Shown here: positions 12,501 through 26,270 of the stretch, one piece after another
Numbering within the stretch: the stretch's first letter is position 1
How the letters are laid out: each line of letters begins with the position of its first letter
Assembly: GCA_000711775.1 (NCBI GenBank)
Contig: ARYC01017480.1
Span: 1-64,000 of the forward strand
Length of the DNA stretch: 64,000 nt
Direction: 5' to 3'
From: Oxytricha trifallax
Lineage: Eukaryota > Ciliophora > Spirotrichea > Sporadotrichida > Oxytrichidae
Made by a program: the position numbers and the translations under genes
Notes under the pieces: generated by a model
Database searches by the model: none
What the model was told of the DNA's origin: nothing
Seen by the model: the letters and a program-made list of their open reading frames with translations, nothing else

Positions 12501-15500
12501 AATGAAGATTTGAATTGCATAAGCGCTTTAAAATATAAAAATGGGATAAATACCAAATGCTAATTAAAATGATATTTACATAAATGATAATAAAAATGAA
12601 AATGATTTTTAATAATGAGGGGATAAAGAACCTAAACATATCAATTTACTTGTAACATAAAAGTAAAAGTCTTTTTTAATTATATCAAAATTCTAAATTG
12701 ATACTCTATTTTATATTGACATCATAATAATTGAAAAAGGGGTTTAAATATTTTCGAAATTTATTTTAAAAGTGATATTAATTCAAATATTTAATCTAAA
12801 GTATTAAATTAAAATATGAATAAAAAGTAATTAATTTACTACAATATTAAAAATTTATATATTAAAGAATTATATTTAAAAGTTACAATATTTGATTAAG
12901 AAAATATTATCTGATTTAATTAAGCATATTTTAATAATTATATTGTGCATGATTCTATTGGCAATCACGCTATAATATATAATTTTTACTTAATTAATGA
13001 TGAGCAAAAGTATTTATGATAAAATACATATAAATATAAAATTCAAACATAATTTCGATAAATAATTATCATATTGATCTTTGATAATAACAACATAACA
13101 TGAAAATATTAAATTTTAATTTAATAAAATTTCTTATATCCATTAATTTTATAAATAATAGGTAATTGGGTAGACTAAAAGATATAAAAAGAAATTAATA
13201 GTTAAAACGTATAGAGGGATAAATTACTACAATCAATTATAAAAAATAGGGTAGAAAACCAATAAGAGATTAGAAAAGTGATTGAAAATAATATTATAGG
13301 AAAATGCTAATAAGATTAATTGAAATGCATAAGTAAGACTAATTATAAATGAAATTGGAAAATATGAAATCTAACTATAAAAATGGGAGAATAAATGTTA
13401 CAATTATTAATGTTCATTCAAGGCAATTTATATATTAGAGGTATTAAATTGTTTTTTTAAAAAAGAAATTTTAATACTTTTAAATTTTTTTTATTATCCA
13501 TGATAAGATATTTATTAAAGAACAAATATATTTTTTATTGCTTAATTTTCAAATTCTATTATAAATTATTTTTTAAAATAATTATATGAAACTTTGTCTC
13601 ATTAATTAGAATCTTGATAAATAATTATATAATCAAGGAAAATGTTGTAAGACATCATTAAAGGAACAATAATGACTACATGATACATTTCAATTAATCA
13701 TTATCTAAAATATATTGAAGAAGAAGTGAAAAGGTATAAAACAAAAATGTCTAATTCTAAAGAGAAATCTAAATTTAATACAATAATTAAATTAAAAAAA
13801 TAAAATTATAGTATATTATAGAAAAAAGGTTTTTTCAATGTATTATAAAAAATTTATCTAAAGAATTTAGAACTATAAAAAGATATATTTGGGTATATAT
13901 TTGTATAATATTATCTATTGTTTATTATCTCTACTTATTATATCCTTCTTTATTATAATATCCTGTGTATTTAAATATTTAAAGCAAGAAAAAATGAAAT
14001 AAGAAGTATAAAACAAAAATGAAAATATAAATTTCAAATTATTATTTCAATTTTCAAATATTCTACAATAATTATGATTACACTTATTCAATTTAAATCT
14101 ATATTTTATCTGTACTATTTTTCCCAATTCTGTTTCAACCATTTAATTTATTAAGAGAAGAGTAAACACTTTTATATAAAATTATTCATAAGACCCTTAA
14201 ATTAAATATTAATAAGTAAGGGGAATCTCAACTATTGAGTACTTTATATAAATTTTTCTAATTTAATTAATTTTAAAAATATAAATTTGAATATAATTAA
14301 TTTATGAATATTATAATGACTACATACTAAATTTACTAGTCTTTATATATGATATTATAATCAAGCAAACTAATAAGTTAAAAAAAGTTAATTATAAATC
14401 AATACTGGTAACTTCAAGCAATCATGATTTATGAGAATTATTTTAAAATATAGTAATTATGGGTAAATGAAGCTTACACAATGGAAAATAATTAATTACC
14501 ATTAATAAAATAGAGCAAATTTTGCGATTATTAAACTTATCTCTTTATATTTTAAATAAAGGGTACTATCAAGTTTAAGAAATTGATTAAGTTCTTTTGC
14601 TAAAAATTAAAACTAGACTTTATAAATTCTTAAAGATTACATCCAATGTTATTTGATGTTTATTAGAAATACTAGAAATATTCAATCATAATTAATGAGT
14701 TAAATAAGAAGAATTCTATTTAAAATCATATTGGTCTTTGAGTGATTGATAGAGCTAAGTTCATTGAAAAATTAATAGTTGTAATTTAAAAAATATTTTC
14801 GCAAATAAAATTAAAGGTAAATAATAAGGTTGATATTTTGGAGATGGATAAGTATAAATATTGAAAAGTTGATTGTATTAAAGAAAGGTTATGTAAATAT
14901 CATAAAAAGGTTTAAGCAGTTATTGCTAAATGAGAATTTAGTTTAATATTAGATGACTAAATAATATTTAAAATTAGTTATAATAATATATTATGTGTGT
15001 ATTAATTAGTGATATTTTTTTATTGGAAAATTTTATAAATGTTTGATTGATCTACTTTTTTAATAAGGCTTATTGATAATTTAATTAATATTAGATTTTT
15101 ATTTATATTACAACTTAATTTTAAATAATCTTATATCAACAATTAATGTTTCACGGTAATTTTAAAAATATTCGATTAAATAATCATAAATTGAATAAAA
15201 GAAAATTTAACTGTTTATTTTTAATGGTCTATAGTCTATCAAATGACAGCAAAGATCTTTTATTTAAAAAAAATTAATAATAACTTAATTAGAACATACA
15301 TTCAATATATGTAATAATAAGGAAGGATAATTTTCTAATTAACTATTTTAATTAGAATTTAATTAATTTATCGTATTTGATTCTACTAAATCTCTTGCAA
15401 CTATATCACAATGCTAATAACTTATTAAATTTTAATCGATTAGTTAAAATTTTTAATTTTAATTAAATATAATTTACTGAAAGCAATTTAAATCATAAAA

Positions 15501-16352
15501 ATATAATTAATTAAATATTGTATTAATCTTACTTTAAATAGAAATTACATTCGTAAAATATATGATTATTTTATATTGAATGAAATAGTTTAATTAGTCA
15601 AATAAGTAGTTAAATGTCTTTAAATAAATAGTACATAATTTATTAAATACTAGAAGTTATTTCAATAATTAATTTATTTATAAAATATAGTTAATATATA
15701 TATATATATAATTTTAAAATATTAATTTTGTAAGGTATCCTTTAAAACTTAATTTGAAATTCTAGTCATCATTTTCTATTAAAAATAGAAATTTTTATCT
15801 AAATAATATTAATTATTCTTCCTCCAAAACCTTAAGACTCCACATTAAAGGCAGTCCAAAGAATTAAAATTCTTTTTAGGGATATACCAATTATTTTTTT
15901 TACATTAAATGAAGGTTATTTCAAGCCATTAATTATTTCCCTCTATTTTTAAAACATATCTGTTAGTTTTTATCCCTTCTTTAATCATGCATTTTTTTCT
16001 AGCTTTTATGATATAAATATGGAGTAGCCAATCAATCAATATGAGTCATTATTCATTTTTTTTATTTGATGGAGGATAATTATAAATTTTTTTGACTTCT
16101 CCTTTACTTAATATGAAAATAGCTAATTCAGATATTAAAATTAAAAGTTATTATTTTATATTTTTTTCTCTTTAGAATATTATTTTCACTTTTCAAGTAG
16201 TTTTAGTATTTCTTGAATGGTATCTGCCTAAATTTTAATTAGATTAGAAAATTATTTTGATCTAATATTAATGAAAACTTCTCTCTATTATCTATAAAAA
16301 ATTCAAATTAATTTATATAAAATTATAAAATAATTATCAATTACTATGAGCA

Positions 16353-16440
16353 TAAGATTTTATTTAATTGGTAGATTTGAAAATAAAAGCAATCGATAAA
16401 CTTTTTAATTTATAATTAAATAAATAAATAATTTAAAAGG
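16353..16440 (+). repeat. Dispersed AT repeat, copy 2
   Basis: Core TTTATTTAATTGGTAGATTT, then AATCGATAAA and TTTATAATTAAATAAATAA. The end block is weaker (TTTAAAAGG). Confidence 0.55.
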
Positions 16441-19400
16441 TAGATGCAAACAAACAAAATTGAAAACTCTGTCTAATAATCTCCTCTAGTTTCAAAGAGT
16501 TTTATGTAACTAATTTCGAGAATGAATATAAGATTTAATTAATCAAAGATTAAACAATATTTAAATTGTATAAGGTTGAGATTTAATCATTTGATTCAAC
16601 AAAAAAATAATAATAACTTTTGATTTTTTACTACAACGCACAGGTTTAAATAGGAAAATTATAGAAACTTTTTTAATTATAAATAACACAAGGATACTAT
16701 TTTAAATATTTAAGAGTTTCTGTAAAAAGTATTTATAATTAAACTAAGATTCATAATTAAATATTTCTTTCATGGTTTTGTTTGATTTTTATAATAAAAA
16801 ATAAGGAATGCAAAATTTACAATTATTAATAAATTTAAAAGGTTGTAAAAAGATAAATTATTTAATAAAAAATATAATTAAAATATATCTAAATTAAAAT
16901 AATACAACCAGTATTTTCACCAAACCTTTTTGTCTATTAAAATTATAAAAAATTAGATTATAGTGAATATTTATAAGCTAATGTGCATCTTTATAATAAC
17001 AATATTTTAAGTAAGATATTTTTTTAAATATATTTGGTTTTAGCTTTTGATATTTTTTTATTATTATTTTATATCAATTCGATATTGCCATAAATATTTC
17101 TTTGGGTTCTAAACTTCTTCATAATAGATTTAACAAAATATAATAGATGAGTATATAAATTAAAATTATCAATATGAATTAGGAGGAAGAACAATGATCA
17201 TCGAATTCTTTTGAGATATTGATTAATTTATTTAATTATATTGGGAAAATTCAAAGTGGAGATATCCAAAAATTACATGAGAAAATTTGTTACTTAAAGA
17301 GATAGTTTAGTAGTATAAGATACTAAGGATTTAAATTTTATAAAAAGAGGGATTTAAAAGAGAAATTAGAATACAAACAATTTCAAAATTATTTAATATT
17401 GTGGAAATTCAAATTCATAAATAACTAATTAAAAAAATGTATAAATGTAATACTGAATTTTTGTAAAATCGAATTACTAATAAATAATTAAATTGTCTAT
17501 ATTTAGATTTCGAATATTATTTTTACTAATTTTTTTTAAAAAAAACTATTATTTTATTATTTATGTATATAATTATATACTAAAGTATTAATTATTTCTG
17601 TAATACATATTCTTTTAATTTTTATCATATATTTAACTTGATATTCTAAATATTCAGACATACTCAAACAAATTCTAAAAAATTAATTTTTATTAAAGCA
17701 AATTTTTCTATTTTATTGAAAGAAAGTGATCATCGATTTAAATACAGTTTCTGAATAAATAAAAATCAAATAATTATAGAAAGAAAGCAGTATATTAGAA
17801 TACTATTTTTGTATAAATATATTGAGGGTAAATATGAGAAGACTTTATTTAGTAAGTTATTAAATCATTTTAAGAAAGTTTTATAATTGCTTCGTTTTCA
17901 ATTAAATAAAAAGTTGATAATTCCAAGAAAAACAAATAGGAAATACACTTTTGATAGTATAGAGTTAACTTTATTTTTAAAAGTATTATAATCAAGGAAA
18001 TATCAAATACAACTAATTTTAATCATCAAATTATATATAATAAGTAGGTTGATTTATTTAAGATAAAAAAAAGATAACATTACAATCAAAATATCCGTTA
18101 ATTTAAATTTTTATCGAAAAAAATAACTAGATTTAATCAAGAATGTATTAGAGGGTTTATAACTTTTAAGTAAAAATAAGAATTGTTAAATTCCTTACAA
18201 TCAACCGCCTAATTAAATAAATTAATAATTGACAATATATTGTAAGAGAAATGTAATCTAAACCAATTTAATGAAAGGTGCGTGATCTTTTACTTAATTA
18301 GTAATTTTAGATGAGAATTGTTGATAAATGAAATTAATATACAAAAAAATAAATAAATATACAAAGAAATAATAAAAGTTTTAATCATGAAATTAAAATG
18401 ATAATATTTCTGATCGTTATAAATATGCTAGATATATAAAAGTCATATTATATATAAAAAATTTAATAAATAAATAAATGTTAAAATAAATTTATTAATT
18501 AAAATATAAAAAATGAAATAACACAATATATTATTAGCTAAAATAACAAATATTGATAAATGGTCATTTAATCTAATTACCATTTGTGATAATATTTTTT
18601 GAAATATAAATAAGAGAAAGAAAGGGATTGTAATAAAAAATTATTTACGAGTTTATTGAAAATTTATTCATTAATTACTTTTATAAGAACATCAATTATT
18701 AAGAATTCACAATATTATTCGTTGATATATTAATTTAATATAAATTACAATAACTATACAAATTTAATAAATAAAATACTTATATTTAATTGTAGTTTTT
18801 TCTTTAATTTAATAAAAACTATATTTAATAAGAAATTTTCATTTTATATGATTTCAGAACAAAATTTATCTATTTTTATCAATAATATAATAGAGATAGA
18901 AAAGCGGAGTTTTAGACCAAAATTAAAAGATTTATAATATTTTAAATCTTAAAATTTTTTAATTTATCATCAATAATTATAATTTTTACAAATTAATTTA
19001 TTTATGAAATATAGATGGAAGCAATAATGACAAACCATGGCTAAATTATAACAATTATTTTCAATTAATAAAACAGTGAAAAATAGGATATTATAATAGA
19101 CTTGATCTAAATATAATTCAATTTATAATAATTATTTGCTCTATTGAATCATTACTTTATTTCACTTTTTTATTGAAAATTCCTTCATTAACTGGATTCA
19201 TTTTTTTTTGTCAAATATTAAATGATGAAATTAAAGAGAGGTTGTGAAATTGCTACAGCATTATTAATTATAAAGGGGAAAGAAAATTCGGATGAATTCA
19301 AATATAATCGTCATGCATAAAACCTATTTTATATATGTTTGGAAATAAATATAAAATAATATTATTATATTCATTTTATTAAATAAATAAATTATAATAA

Positions 19401-21238
19401 TTAAGTGAGCTAGATCAGAAAGCAGTTATAAAATTTAAATTTAGCATTATTGTGAATTATTTTAATAGTAAATTGCACACATGAAATATAATTATCGTTT
19501 TTATTAAAATTATAAATGATTAAATTGCGATAATTACTTCATTTTTTAAAGTTTTTATTTAAATAAAAAATAATTGGAGTTTAAAAGGGAAAATAAGTGA
19601 TTTCTTGATAAAGCTTGAATAGAAAAAGAAATCTTATAAAATAGTGGGGATACTATACTTATTTTATGATGATGAAATATTTAGAAATTACTCATTAAAG
19701 TAATATAAAAAGAGCTTTCTTTAAAACATAGAATAGTCCTAAATTGTCACTTATATTTAATCGGATTTTTCTCTAAATCAATAAATAAATTTGCTTATAA
19801 AAGTATCATAATATTAATTATAATGATTGGTGAAAAAATTGATGAAAAACAAATGCTATTATTTATGTAATGGTTAATTTACTTACATATGATTAAAATA
19901 ATAAAAAGATGGAAATAAAAGAAACTTTAATTCATTTAATAACAAATACCAATATTAATTCCACTAAGGTTATTTGAGATAAGATCAACTCAATATAAAT
20001 AAAAACTACTGTCATATTTAAAAATATAATATTTCTTACCATTTTATTGATATCAAATTTAACATTGGCTAAAAATAGAAAATAAGAATAAATGAATTGT
20101 TAGTCTTAAATCTTAGCAATTATGAGGAGTGAAGCTTAAGTTTATGAAAAAGTAAAATAATCAAATCTCAAACAAATAATAATTTTCATTTGTATAATTA
20201 GATAATATCCAAAAAGGTTTTAGATTAATTGAATAAAAGAATCACATTGTAGAATTAATAATCAATATTGTCATTAAAATATTTTTATTATTAAGGGTAT
20301 TGTTTTCATTTATAAATATACACCTTGAAATACTATGTTATAATAATATATTGTTTAATTTAATAGCCATTAATATTAATTATCAATATTTACACTACTG
20401 TATATCTAAGAAACTTTAAAAAAATATTACATAATGAAAGTACTATTGATTTTGTAAAAAATTCAGAAAGTAATGAAAATGTAATTACCAATTGGATCAT
20501 AATTTATAAAAATTTAAACTAATTAGAATTTAATAAATTAAGATTTATCTCAATTATTTTTATTGAAAGATATATAATAAATATAAATACATCTTATATA
20601 AAAATTATTAATTTATAGGGATTCTTTCAATTCTATAAATTAATTTTATTATATATATTTATTTTAAAAAATCAAACCACAAAATTTATCATCATTTTTT
20701 TCTAAATTTTATAATAAAAAAGCTTGTTATTTATATAATTAAAGTATTTTTATAATTATAATTCTATATTTCCATAATTATTATAATAAAATGAATATTA
20801 AATATAATTAGCGACAGTTAAATTTGGTAAACTTGTACGATCTTGGGGTCATTCAATTGAAAATTCAAAATAATCTGGATTTTACTTACTATTTTATGAA
20901 ATCCCTAGAGTGAAATAAGTTGATTTTAATTAAACACCTCTAAATAATTCATTCATTTATACCCTCACAATAAGTAAAGTTATATCGTAGCTCTCTCCCT
21001 TAAAGCGATAAAATAGTACTACCAATAATTAAGTCTAGCTAATTTTCAATTCACTATAAAATAAACCCAAAATTGTTTAAATTAGCCAACTATAACTGCT
21101 GCTAATTAAATAAAATATTTTTTAATATTTAATTAATTTTCTTAATTCATTAGTGTTCCCTAGAAATATGTTTTATTCTTTGTAGTTAGAAATATATCAA
21201 AATGATATTTTAATTAATAATATTTAAGTATTTATGTG

Positions 21239-21330
21239 TAAAAGATTTGATTTAATTGGTAGATTTATAGATAAATTCAATCGCTCATCTCATAATAAAT
21301 AATTAAATAAAATAATTTAATTTAAATTGA
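21239..21330 (+). repeat. Dispersed AT repeat, copy 3
   Basis: Core GATTTAATTGGTAGATTTAT followed by AGATAAATTCAATCGC and AATAAATAATTAAAT. This and copy 4 are the best-preserved pair, about 4.9 kb apart. Confidence 0.6.
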
Positions 21331-22857
21331 ATTCAAGAGTATAACCCATCAAATTCTGATTTTTTTTATTAAGATTAACTATCCAATTGAATTAAAAACA
21401 AATTAGTAATAAGATTAATGTTATATATTAGGGTAGCATGTTGTAGAAAGTAGAAAACATTTAAATAAGAAAAAAATTATATATAAATGAAAAACCTCAA
21501 TAAAAGATAATTAATAAAAATAGATATACTTATTGATTTAATATGGTTATAAGATCCTTGTAGTAATGATTAAATTTAAATCAATTTGTTGAGCTTATAT
21601 TAGAAATCATCAAATATATATTAGAGATTTTATAAAAATGCATTTTATTTATTATCTAATATATTAAATATAAATTAATAAAACGTTTCAATTTTATTTT
21701 TATCAGAAATATTTAAATAATTTAATTACATAAAAATTCTCAATAATTTTATCAAAATGTTTGTTAATAATTAAAAGTATTACTTCATTTTACATAAATA
21801 TATAATTCAAATTTAAACTTAATTCTCTCAATTATAAATATAGAAATAGTATCCACAAAAAACTATAAATTTTAAATGTTAACTAAATATTACATATTTT
21901 ATGGTAATTTTTATTTGATTAAATTTTAATTTTAAGTAATTTTACTTTATAATTTATTTCGGTTAAATCTTTTGAAATCAAATAATCAATATATTATTAA
22001 ATTAACTTGTACAATGCATTAATAGTAACTGGGGAAATTTATGAAGTTTTAACGATCTTTTAAAGAGGCATAAAATAAATTATGGTTAAATTACACAAAA
22101 TTTAATACAAGCGACATGATTCTTTATTTTTTATTTAAGACACTTGAGTTTCTAATTTATAATAGATAGTATTTCTAAACTTATTATATTCAAAAATACC
22201 AAGTAATAATGATAAGTGTAAAGATATATTTATAATATAGGTTGCTATTCATTTGGAAGATTAAGTGTATCTATGAAAGAAAGTACACAAAACAAAGGAT
22301 TTTTAGAAAACAATAATTAAGTATTTATAATTATTAGAATGTAAATTAAAAGTTATTAGATATCCATGATACTAATTTTAATAATTATCAAAATAAAAAT
22401 GATATAACATTATATCTTTAAATAAATAATAAATCAAATTTATAATAAAATTTCATGTCTTTTAAATTAGATGTTAAAGAAATTAATATTTTATTTAGAT
22501 ATATTATTTTTGCAAATAAATAACATAAAATTTATGTAGCTACAAATAAATTAAATTAAAATGATAATTGGATAGTGTTATTACAAACAAATTTCTTACA
22601 AAATTTTTAAATGCATAATTAAAGGGGTTATTTTCAACTATTAAAATTTATCTCATTTATCTGATTACTTAATTTGACTCTTTAGATAAAATTTGAGGAA
22701 AAAAAGATTAATTTAGTTACACAAAAAAAAGGGTTTTAATCAAATGATTTAACAAAGATATTTTTATAAATATAAATTGCTACTTTTTCATATTTTTAAG
22801 ATAATTATGATAATGAATTGAATTGAAATATGATATTTATATCAAATTAGAATAGGG

Positions 22858-23170
22858 TCTTTTCGTACCTGCTGTCCAAATGGTTGGTAGGCTTACCAAT
22901 TCTAGCAAGGAAGGGTGTTCGAAACATAGGGTTCACTGATATTTGAATATATTTAAAAAGCATGGGACATCCAAGGGTACTTTATTGTACCTATTTCATT
23001 AAAAGCATGGGATATTAATCCAGAATTGGTATGAAGTTAAATGGCAGCATATGACCCGGCTTAGAAATCCGGAGTGGCTACATGTAGGAAAAGACACCAG
23101 TTTACATTACGGTTGAGTTTGATTTTTCTTCCGGAAGGGAGGTCTGTAGGTAGACATCCTTCTCCATTAT
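22858..23170 (+). mobile_element. SINE-like element with tRNA-type promoter boxes
   Basis: This ~310 bp GC-richer island contains TGTCCAAATGG (22874-22884) about 40 bp before GTGTTCGAAACA (22915-22926). Spacing and sequence fit the A and B boxes of a tRNA gene or tRNA-derived SINE. I cannot fold a complete acceptor stem, so an intact tRNA is unlikely. The body has an internal near-repeat, AAGCATGGGACAT (22962) and AAGCATGGGATAT (23002). No protein frame was seen. A tRNA-headed SINE is the best reading. Confidence 0.5.
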
Positions 23171-26100
23171 TTACCAATTATATTTTTCTCCTAATAAATT
23201 AACTAATTAACTAAGAATAGGCTAAAGGCTAAACTCATAATAAATAAAGCATTTTTGAAAGCACAAGTATTAGCTATTTGAATTAAGGTGATTAAATAAA
23301 CATAAATATAATATTCAATTATATATTTATAGTTTATTAAACTAAATAAATCATAAATTATAAGTTCTCAGTTTCATTTAAATTCATTTATAAATTTAAT
23401 ATATTAAAATATTATATACACTTAAATAAATTTTAATATAAATGTTTTATATATTAACTTGAAAATCTATAGGAAAGAAAGGATCATACATTAAGTTATT
23501 ATTAGAGAAATAAAGATACATTAATTAATTATTAAATTTTATGAGTAAACTTACTAAATGTCATGAATAAAGCTATATTTGTTAAATATAAATTCAATAT
23601 TAATTAATTTATAATAAAATTTTTAATTTTATATTTTTATCTTCTTAAAATTAATGTAAGATCTTATTACTAATGGAAATTGGAAGTTATTTGTGAAGTC
23701 TTCAATATTCCATATTATTTTATATGGTCAAGGAATAGTATATAAAATGAATACTTGTTTTAAATTGAATTTTTAAGGTGAATAATAAATAAAAACAAAC
23801 TGAGAGATATTAGCTTGATTGATATATGTAAAAAGAATTAATTGCTCTTAATTATAAATTAAGTTAACAGAAAATTATATTATTAGTAATACTAATATAA
23901 ATAGGGTAAATAACCTAATTCAAAATCATTAAAATGTTTATTTAGAAATGACTGTCAATAATGAACTAATGAATTATATTTATTTGTAATAAAATTTTGA
24001 TTCTTGATTATATATTGAAATTTAAAGGTAGAATTTAAATAAAAAATTATCAAAGGAAATTCATGTTAAATATCCTCTTAAGTGAATAAAGGAAATGAAT
24101 AAATTATTTTGAGAATTATTTATCAAAAAGAAATAATCAAAATTTTAGAATGGTTTTCACTAAATTGGATTATAAGTTTTATATAAAATTATCTATAAAA
24201 ATTAATTGAACTATTTTATTAAATATATTTATTAATCGTATTAATGTGTTTTAATACAAATGGGAGTTTCATGCTTTAGTATTGTTAATTATGCTAAAAA
24301 CTCTATAGCTTTGATATTCTTTTTTTAAAGTAAAGAGATACAAATTATTTTCAATATAAATAACTGGGCTAAAATAGATTGCATCATAGACAATACTTGA
24401 AATTTATCTAGAATCTGATTCTTTTAAGGGGTTTGAGTTAAGTAACTATATGAAATGGGTAGCAAAACTAAGATCTTATTTGAAAGATTTTCTTTGTTTA
24501 ATTTATCAAAGAATAAGAATTTTACAATTTATATTGTAAATTATTCGATGAAATTATAATTCACAAATAGATGCACTATTTAAATATCAGTTTTCAATAG
24601 TAGTAATTCACTATAAATAATGTTGATGATTAGTTGATAAACATGTAATATATCAGTGGCATGTGTTAAAATAATTCAGCTAAAATAATTAAAAAATTAA
24701 AAGAGTCTGAATTTTTATTCATCATATAACAGCCTAAGAAAGATGAATAATTTTTAATATATGTGGGGAGTAGCTAAAAATCAAGAATTAATAGGTCTTT
24801 TATTAATAATATTGGTGGTAACTTGATCTAATAATAAAAAAGACTTAAATAAAAAGAAACCATAAAATTAATTTATTAGTAAAATAATAACAATAAGAAC
24901 ATGATAATTTTTATAAAATGAAATAAATTACAATTTAAGGTTTTTTAATTCATAATAAAATACACATCAAACTAATATTTTCTTATTAAATTAAAGGCTA
25001 AATAATATATTTAAAAGAAATATTTAAAATATCTAATATTCCAATCATAATAAATTTATAGAAATAATCATAAAATAAATTTCAATTTTACTTATTATTT
25101 TAATTAATAGTTAGATTTGGAAAAATTATATTCTTAATTAATAATTATTATAAAATTCTAAAAATAAAAATGTAGAAAGGTATTAAAAATAATTTATTGA
25201 ATAACTTTTTCTTTTTTTTATAGATATTATATAAACATTTGTTTAAATTCTCCATACTAAATCTGGATGAAAATAAAATCTCAAACAGAGACTATGAAGT
25301 TTTTACTTTATTAAGGATGTATAACTACTGGTGTGAGGAGAAAATAAAATAGGTTATTCTTTGTGGTTACTTTAGTACACAAACGAACGATGTAGTAGAA
25401 AATCATGCCTTCATACATAAAGCATATAGTTTATATCTTCCATACCTTTTAAATAATAATTCTTATCACCTAATAACTAATTATAAATTTTTTTAATGAA
25501 ACTCTTAAATGCATGATCATATAATGTTATTGTAGAGTTTTAAAGATTCAATTTCTTTAACTCATCATGAAAGATATAGATACTACAATTCCTATCTGCC
25601 TTAAAAGAACTAAGTGTTAAGAAAATCAGTAGAGGATTAAATTTAACTCTAAATTGATCAGAAATATTTTGGTTCTTATGTCTAAGATCCAGTTAAAATT
25701 AATTCATTGAACAATCTATGAAAAAAAAAAATTTGAAAGTTTAAAAAATATAAATTAAAATATTATCAGATTATAAACACAAAGGCTATGTTGACATTCT
25801 TCTACATTTTTATTATTGTTATAAATAGAAAAGGTCAATTGAAAATATAAATTATATGTTGCAGTAAAAAAATAAATGCTTTAAAATTTAATAAATATGC
25901 TAATTAACTGAACATATAAAAGCTTTATAATGATATAAAAATATGTATAGTTTGATGAAGAATAGCAAAAATTATAGGTTTCTTATTCTACAACTTTTTA
26001 TTTATAAGAAGGAAATATGTTTAAATTATAAATAAAAATTTTGATAAATATATTTGAAATACCATCTTTTTCTTTTAAAATGTTAATAATATCAATTTGT

Positions 26101-26178
26101 ACAATTTTAATTTTATTTTTAAATTTAATAATTGTGTTTAAATTAGTTATATTTCAATAATATTGAATTATTATAAGT

Positions 26179-26270
26179 AAAAGATTTAATTTTATTGGTA
26201 GATTTATAGATAAATAGAATCACTATAATTTAAATTTATAATTAAAATAATTCAATAATTATACTGGGGA
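26179..26270 (+). repeat. Dispersed AT repeat, copy 4
   Basis: Core AATTTTATTGGTAGATTTAT, then AGATAAATAGAATCACT, TTTATAATTAAAATAATT, and TATACTGGG at the end. Confidence 0.6.

Noticed and set aside
22858-23170. Intact tRNA gene
   Set aside because: A- and B-box-like motifs are present, but acceptor and anticodon stems cannot be completed.
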